In this document: positions 25,801 to 34,800 of the stretch, piece after piece
Numbering within the stretch: position 1 is the stretch's first letter
Layout of the letters: each line of letters starts with the position of its first letter
Origin: Asterias amurensis
Taxonomy: Eukaryota > Echinodermata > Asteroidea > Forcipulatida > Asteriidae
DNA: 64,000 nucleotides
Direction: 5' to 3'
NCBI RefSeq assembly: GCF_032118995.1
Contig: NC_092650.1
Span: 18,037,501-18,101,500 of the forward strand
Program-made: the position numbers and the translations under genes
Notes under the pieces: model-generated
Database searches by the model: none
Told to the model about the DNA's origin: nothing
What the model saw: only the letters and a program-made list of their open reading frames with translations

Positions 25801-28800
25801 TAGCATCGGGGATGAAGAATACTAACTTTGTTTTTTTACCAATACATCAATTTGAACCCACGACCCTTGCAATTTTAGAGATTGCTCGGTAGCTAGAGGC
25901 AGTTGGAATCTTATGTTTTGGCAGCGGTTACTGCGCCGATAGATGTTAAGTTTGCATTAAGATAAAGCATGTTTATTTTGGTTTGCCTGTGATATTTTCT
26001 TTCACAGGACTTGGGGGAAATTACTGAGTATACAGTGCAAAAAAAAAAAAAGAAAATGGGTATGGGTAAACAAAAATGGACATGGGTTAAAAAAAAATAA
26101 TAATAATATTTGAATAATTTTGTCCCCTCGCAATCTGAAGGTGCTCGCCATTCTGAAAGCTGTGATCCCATGACTGAGTTCCACTGCAGTAACGGGAACT
26201 GTCTGCCGCTGAGCTGGACATGTAATGGCCGGAAGGATTGTTTTGATGGCTCGGACGAGTCTCCTTCAAATTGCCGTGAACGTAGGTTGAAATTTAAGTA
26301 ATCTCACTTGGCGTATCCCAACATTTTGCCGTGAACGTAGGTTGAAATAGGTTGAAATTTAAGTAATCTCACTTGGTGTATCCCAACATTTTGTATGCAC
26401 AAAATAACAAACCTGGGGCTCAACAGGTCATCGAATTTGCAAGAGAATTATGAAGAAAAAAAACACACTCATTGCATTGTGCATAATAAAAAGGTTCAGC
26501 AGGAGTCTTTTATTGTTTGAGTTAGAAATTACCTCTTTTCTCAAAAACTACTTTACTTCAGCGGGAGTTGTTCTCACAACGACCTCAGCTGAGTTGTAGA
26601 GTGTCGTGGCCGAGCGGTTAAGAGCACCAAATTCAAACTCTGGTGTTTCTGATCAGCAGACTTGTGGTTCGATTCCCCAGTCGTGACACTTGTGTCCTTA
26701 AGCAAGACACATAACCATTGCTTCGTCCTTCAGATGGGACATAAGGCCGTGGGTCCCATGTGTTGTGTAAATGCAGGTAAAAGAACCCAGTGCACTTATC
26801 AAAAAGAGAAGGGTGTTCGCCCAAGTGTTCCTGGCTGGATTGGCAGCAAATTGCGCCACAGCACGTTGTAAACCATTACATGGTGCTTAAGGATTAGGTC
26901 TTATATCTCAAAATTCGTCCCCACTCCTTGCAGTAATAATACCTGGCACTTTGTATCATTAGGCAAAAGGCGCTTTATAAATATGGTTATTATTATTATC
27001 GGTTGGTACACAACTTGTGTAAGCATAATAACTTGCTAAGCACAGACAAATCTTGCTTATCAGAAACTGATTACCAGCCAAAATTCCATATAAAATTTAC
27101 ATTCCCCCTTGCTTATCAGAAACTGGTTACCAGCCAAAATTCCATATAAAATTTACATTCCCCCTTGCTTATCAGAAACTGGTAACCAGCCAAATTCCAT
27201 ATAAAATTTACAGTCCTCCTCGCTTAGCAGAAACTGGTTACCAGTCAAATTCCATAAAACTTACATTATTGTTTACATTATTGTGTTCCACTGGTTTTTT
27301 TTTTGCTTATGAAAGAAATTTGCCGAAACAGTATATTCTGCGTTAACAGCTTTATGAAATTGGGCCTCAACAAAGGTTGTCCATACTCTCTACCATGGAG
27401 CTGGCACAAAGAACTCTCAACTCGGCTCTTCTTAAAATTTTGTTCTGTTTGGTGTTTGTTTCTTATTACAGCGACAACCCCGAAACCTTTAACAACTGTG
27501 CCGTGGCAATGCTCCGGCCATGAGATCCTGTGCACGTCGAAGGTTACCGGCAAACCTATCTGCCTCTCCGAGTCCAAGAAATGCGATGGACACATTGATT
27601 GTGGGGATGGGCAAGATGAGAAAGGATGCCACTCGGTCTGTCGTCATTATTACGATTGTAAGGAATACTTTAAAGTGGCTATACACTTTTTCCTAACCCA
27701 AAACACAATGTCCACAGATTGACCTTAAACTTACACAGTTTGAAGATAGTACGTGTAGAGAGCTTCCCTTGAAATTTTATTTACTGAGGTGCTGTAGTTT
27801 TTGAGAAATGAGTAAAACAAATAATTTTCGTCTCAGTTTAAGCATGTAAAAACATACTAACCAGTTATACTTTGGTATTGGTATAATATCATAGCTGGTT
27901 AATGGGATTTCACATGCTAAAATAATTTTCGTCTTCCTAAAACTCCTAAAACAAAAAATATTTTGTGATTTGTTTTACTCATTTCTCAAAAACTACACAA
28001 CCTCAGTTAGTAGTATTTGAAGGGAAGCTTTCCACTATCATTATCTTCAAACCCTGTAAGTTTAATGTAAATCTGTGGACATTTTGAAAAAGTACCGGAA
28101 TTCTTTAAGGATTATTGTAGAATCGGTTTTGCTAATAAAACAGTTGTTGACGGTGTAAGCACTTCATGTAATCCACCATATTTACATAAACTGACCTGCA
28201 GAATTTTGAGATCGATCGGCCATCTGGGTCACGAGTCATAGTGAAAAACTGATTAAACATATTGCATTACATCTATTAAAAAAATAATATGATAAAAACG
28301 CTCACTGAGCGATAAACTCCGAACGGGAAATTAGTTTTGTTTATTTCTCATCAAATATAACATTTCAGACAGAAATATTTCAAGGGATGTTTTCTACAAT
28401 TATTATTAGACCGTGTAAGTTTTATGTAAATCTGTGATCTAAAATGTTTTTTTTCTTACCAATTCTTTCATGTTCCTTTTATGAGATTTGATGTTTTGAC
28501 AATTACAAACGTGTTTATCATAAGTTTGCACTGACACGCTGATACTCACCATCGTCAGTTTCTCTTTTTTTGCTGTGATTTTTTAACTGATGATTTCTTT
28601 CCATTTTCCTTTCTCTCCAATCAGCGGACTTTAAATATTTCACTTCTCCCAATTTTCCAAACAATTACGACTCAAACCTTGACTGTTCGTGGACGCTTTC
28701 TGTCAGGAGTGGTGCAATCATCCAGCTCCGGTTCCATACCTTTAATCTGGAGCAAGGTTACGACACCGATTATGTCAACGTGTTTGACGGCGATACAGAT

Positions 28801-31800
28801 GGGGTAAGTAATGGGCGACTAGAGGGCAGGAGTCTTTCAAGGTAAATTTCCAGTGTTTATGTTAACCTGATTATGCTCACTTTAACAAGAACAATTGATA
28901 TACCTGGTAAGTCTGCTGCCACCTAGAGTCCCTAAAGTATCCATTGACAATGCGTAAAGATCGTGGCATTATTTCATAGACACAACAAATTTTTCCATAC
29001 CAGAGAAGGTTACCAGCCAAACTACCATGTCATGTGTACGTTTTGTGACTGGTACCCTGCTCATTTCTAAAGCAAAGATATGTTGTTAAGCAAGAATTTC
29101 AGCTTTAGCGGCTGTGAAATTAGGCCCTCCGCATAATTTCAAATTAGCTAACCACAACAAATTTATGGTTACCAGAGTAAGGTTACCAGCCAAACTCCAA
29201 ATCTACTTATACACCCTGTGACTGGTATCCTGCTAATTGTTGCTAAGCAGGAAACCGTTAGGCAATACTTTCTGCTTAAGCAGCTCTTTGAAATTACGCC
29301 CTGGGAGGAGTTCCGGCTCTGGCTTACGCTCTATCTTCAGCCTTAATCATCAAGTTTTGGAGCAGTGTGCGTTTGGCATGGTGCTTTAAAGGCAGTGGAC
29401 ACTATTGGTAATTACTCAAAGTAATTCTTAGCATAAAACCTTACCTGGTGACAAGTAACGGGGAGAGGTTGATGGTATAAAGCATTGTGAGAAACGGCTC
29501 CCTCTGAAGTGACATAGTTGTCGAGAAAGAAGTAATATTCCACGAATTTGATTTTGAGACCTCAAATCAACCATCTAAACAAGGGTGGTTTTTTTCTTTC
29601 ATTATTATCTTGCAACTTGGGACAACCAACTGAGCTCAAATTTTCACAGGTTTGTTATTGTATGCATATGTTGAGATACACCAAGTGAGAAGACTGGTCT
29701 TTGACAATTACCAATAGTGTCCAGTGTCTTTAATATTAGAGACCAAGCCCAAGCTGATGTCCAGTTAGAGCCGCATGAAACCAACAAAAAACGTATGAAT
29801 GGTCTACCACCTTTTTTTACCAGGTGTGAAATGGCACTCGTTTTGGGTTGTGAACATAGGAAACATGACAATAATAATGGCTACGTCTTTAATGTATTTT
29901 TAGCCGCAGTTTCTGATTGGTAACTACTACTCCTTCGACGGGGCCGTCAATGTGCCACCAAAAGTCATCGAGGGGACAGGCAATACGATGTTGGTAATTT
30001 TTCACACCGATGCGTCGTCTAATAACATGGGATTTAATGTGACTTATCAGACCAAAGGTAAATATGGCCTGACTTACAAATCTAGGTTTCGATATCACAA
30101 ACTCTATTAATCATCTATAATTTGTCTAAACAAATTTTAGGTTTGTATTTAAATTGAGACTTCTTGAGTATGCCTTGTGAAGAAAAATCAACCATTAATT
30201 TTGGGGGTAGCTTATTCCGGAGATACGGTGCTGCAACGAAAACTGATCCGTCTACCCAGGAAGCACTGAGTATTTGTGTCATGGTCAAGCGGATAAGAAA
30301 ACCAGACTAAGGTTCTGGTGTTTCTGACCAACAGTGTGGGTTCCAGTCCCTGATGTGACACTTGTGTCCTTAAAGGAACATGTTGCCTTGGAACGGTAGA
30401 GTTGGTCTTTGAAAAGCGTTAGTAACTGTTTGTTATAAAATGCATATGGTTAGAAAGATGTTGTAAAAGTAGAATACAATGGTCCACACAAACATGCCTC
30501 GAAATTGCACGGTTTTCCTTTTACCTCGTCGACTAACACGGTCGGCCATTTATGGGAGTCAAATTATTGACTCCCATAAATGGCAGACCATGTTAGTTTG
30601 CACGATAAAAGGAAAACCACGCAATTTCGAGGCAAATGTGTGTGGATCATTGTATTTTACTTTTAAAACACCTTTCCAACCATATGCATTTTACATAAAA
30701 CGGTTACAAATGCTTTTTATATAGACCAACTCGATCGATCCAAGGCAACGCGTTCCTTTAAGCAAAACACTTGAGTAATATTGCTGCATCTTTCAGATGG
30801 GTCGGAAAGCTGTTGGTCCCTTGTGTTGTGTAATGCACTTTAAAGAAATCCCGGTGCACTTATCGAAAAGGAAAGGTAGTTTGCCCTGGTATTCCTGGCT
30901 GGATTGGCAGCATGTAACACCACGGTGCCTTGAAACCATTGCAATACGCCCCTAGGGGTGTGACAAAGCCTATATAAGCTATAATAGGCTAGCGGGCAAT
31001 CTCGGTAGTCTGGTTGGTAAGACACTGCTCTAGAATTGCAAGGGTCGTGGGTTTGAATCACACCCAAGAAATATGCCTGTGATATTTTTTTCTCGGGAAT
31101 CGGGAAAGTGCTGAGTTTACAGTGCCAAAACACATCAGTGTATGGGTAAAAAACAAAATCAGCATATAAGAACCTATTAGTATTGTTATTCTGCTGTGCG
31201 TATCACAGATTGAGGTAGGGTAAGAAAGAGAAAGCATTGTTTTGATAATCATCTTTGGTTGCCTTTGTTTACTCCCCAGGTGATTGTCTAAGTGATCAGC
31301 AGCTGTGCAGTCGAACAGATCAGAACTGTTACGATAAATCACAGAAGTGTGACAACATTTTGAGCTGCATGAAGGGACAAGATGAACTTGGCTGTCAAAG
31401 TAAGATAGCAAACTCCATGTTGGCTATAGACACAATGCAAAACATGAAGAGCACTGGCACGTGCCTCTGCCGTTTGCCTATTTGGGTGTCAAAAACATGA
31501 ACAAAAGGATGGTACGTGTATTTACACACCTCCGAACAATGCATGACTACCTTTTCTACTATTGAGGGAGTCCGTTCTATTTGTGCACATTTTCACACCC
31601 GAAAAGGCAGACAGGAGACACGCATGTGTGTGTGTCTGCTGTGTGCATATGGTCTTTTTCTTGGTTTCTTAATAACATGGATGAGATTTTTTAGACTTTT
31701 ATCTGAAATCAGACTTTTTTTTGTCGACCTGGGGAAGAAAGTCAGACAGTTTCTTTCTCCACAAATAAAAAAAATTCTTTTTTTTTTCCTTTCTACTTCT

Positions 31801-34800
31801 CTAGTGCTGCGGACATTTTTTCAAAAACTCCTTAGAATCTTTAACTCCAGGGGTTATCAAAAGGCGGAAATGCCATAATTTCAGTATACCTTAAAATTTG
31901 AGTCCAAGTTTGGGGCTTTCTTGTTAGCAATGACTCTAACACATGCAATAGTATGATAAAAACTAGTTCCTATATAGCACATTTTAATACATCAATGTAT
32001 CATTGTTTTCACATTTGTGCCCTGGGGTGGATATCACAAAGATATCACAAAGAGTAGGGACTATTCTTAACTTGGAACTAGTCCTAGGAGATATAGGAGT
32101 TTTTTAATCCTGCATTTCAATGTTTTTCCTGACTGTACAGCGCTTTGAAACAGTGGTTTAAAGCGCTTTATAAATGCATTTAAGTTAAAGGGACACGTTG
32201 CCTTGGATCGGTCGAGTTGGTCTTTGAAAATCGTTCTGTAATCGTTTGTTGTAAAATTTATATGGTTAGAAAGATATTGTAAAAGTAGAATACAATGATC
32301 TACACAGATATGCCTCGAAATTGCCTGGTTTTCTTTTTACCCTGTCGACTAACACGTTCGGCCATTTATGGGCCATAAATGGCCGACCGTGAAAGTTCGT
32401 GACGTAAGAGGAAAACTGTGCAGTTTCGAGGGATACTTGTGTGGATCATTAAATTCTACTTTTAAAACATCTTTCTAACCATACATGTATGAATTTCATA
32501 ACAATCGGTTTCAAATGCTTTTAATAGACCAACTCGTCCGATCCAAGGAAACGTGTTCCTTTAGTATGGCTAGTCCTAAGTTAGGACGAGTAACTCGTCC
32601 TAACTCAAGATAAGACTAGTGAAATCCACCCTTGGTCAATGGGCCAGTCACATTCCTGTAATCTTTCTCAGCTCCATGGGGAGTATACAGCTCCATGCTG
32701 CCAGGGTGCTTCAAAGGCTTTTTCAAACACGATATGAACCTCCACCCTTTACCGTCTGGATGGTTTTGTCCGGTAAAACAGACCACCTTCTACTGTTTGG
32801 ATGGTTTTGGCTGGTAAAACAGAATTTGTTTTCTACATCCCATTACAATTATTTCACAATTATTTTCTCTACCTGGGGCGATGGAATGGAACAAATTACC
32901 TAAACTCATCAGAGAAGCATGTCCTACTGCAATTAATAAAAACATAACTCAAAACCGACTTTTTTCAGTCAGCCTCGTCATTAATCCTTTCTTTCTTTGC
33001 TTTGTTCTTGTTTTATTTATTGTTCAGCGCTTTGATCTGTGTTAAAGGCACTATATAAATACCTATACTATTATTACGATTATTATTATTATTCATTGGG
33101 TAAATTTTAATTAATTTTGGGAATGAACACAGACAAATGACTAGAGTGGGATTTGAAACAACGACGTAGAGATTAGAGCTCACTTGGTATAGTGCCGGCA
33201 CAATAATCGGAAGATCATTGGTTCAAATCCCGCTGTAGTCAATTTGTCTTTTTTCAACCCAAAAGTAGTTATGAAATTGTGCTGTAAACATGTATTTTTA
33301 TTTAATACGTTAGGTTGTGCAAATGATCAGATCCCATGCCTGAAGACCCAGAAGGGTTGCTTCTCCGTGGACCAACGCTGCGACGGGAAACGGAATTGCA
33401 AATTTGGAGAAGACGAGGAGGATTGCGACCCCCAGATCTGCAAGGCGGACTACGGCTTGTTCCTGTGCGGCGACAGAAAATGCATGCAGGAAAAATACAT
33501 CTGTGATGAATCCACTGACTGCATGGACGGTTCTGATGAGCAAAACTGCTGTAAGTTCATCTTTTTCCTTTGGTTTTTGTGCCAGTGAACATAAATTGAA
33601 AATGAGTGACATGGAAGTGGTCACACAGAACATCAATGTTAACAAACTTGATTCGTTTTTTCTATTCGGTTTGACTGACCAACCCTCACCATAGCTTAAT
33701 TTTAAATGTTGACAGACAGCAACCTCTGAGTTTGTTGAGAGTATTACAGACCCTCAACTCGAACCCGCCGAATTTCCATCTGTAATAAGTTAAAAGTATA
33801 CACATGTAGTATAGTTATCTTCTCTCAAGAATCTGTGCCAGTTTTAATGGTTGTATTGTTGAATTCTCTTTCAGATGTCTCAACTAAAGTCATCACAGCG
33901 GCTGCCGTTGGGTCCATAGTCTGTGGCCTCCTACTAGTGGCAGCCTTGAGCTGCACTTGTAAACTCTATCAGCTACATGTCCGCGATCGTTTCCCGCCGT
34001 CACACATGTCACCACTGCGGGAGATAGAAGAGGAGCTTCTCCGGCGCGAGGCACCACCGTCTTACACCGCCACCATGGCCTCGCCACATTTTGACGAGGC
34101 GCAGAGGGCGTTTATCGAAGGAATCCAGGCTGCTGTGATTGCCAGGAATGAGACTCGAGGCCCAACCACCAGGCAGAGCAGTTCACGGAGGCAGAGGGGA
34201 ACTTTTGTACGTATGCTGTCCAGGGATCGCACCTCGAGATCCGGCAGCCAGGTGGAAATTCTGCCCGATGAAAATACCACTGAGAGTCAGACAGAGATGC
34301 AACCACCAAGTCCTGCCGAGATGGATAATGAGGTTGATACCATGATGACAGAGGAGGAGGGTATGAGAATTGAAAACGGACCGCCTCCTTTGCGTCGGAT
34401 CTCTGGAGAGCGTAGCCCACCGACCGTTAGTCCAAGTACAGTGGAAGCCTCAGCAGAGACAGCTGGACAACAGGAATCAACTTCAAGTTCTGTCTCGGAC
34501 ACGGACTCTGAAACGAATCAAGAAGCTCTGCACCTGATGGTTCGTGCCGCTGCTAACATTCGCCGGATGCGCCTGGCTGGAGGGCTGCAGAATGTTATGC
34601 AGGCTCAGGACCACAGAGTAGCAAGGGCCCGCAGCAGGACTGGGAGCCTTGCTGACATAGAAAACCCAGCTGAGATAGCGCCATCAGGAGACTCTGCACC
34701 GACTTCAGATGGTGAAGTAGAGATGGTGGCAGAGGTGGGATCATCGTCACATCTGAACGAGAACACCAATAATGCATCAGAGAGAACTGATACTGAAAAC

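Noticed and set aside
26601..26700. A tRNA-Leu gene.
   Set aside because: Box A, anticodon CAA and box B are visible, but the acceptor stem is degenerate and the sequence continues as a 400-bp SINE present in other copies.
27052..27255. A CRISPR-like array of spaced repeats.
   Set aside because: The ~57-bp units are contiguous tandem repeats without unique spacers, and the DNA is eukaryotic.
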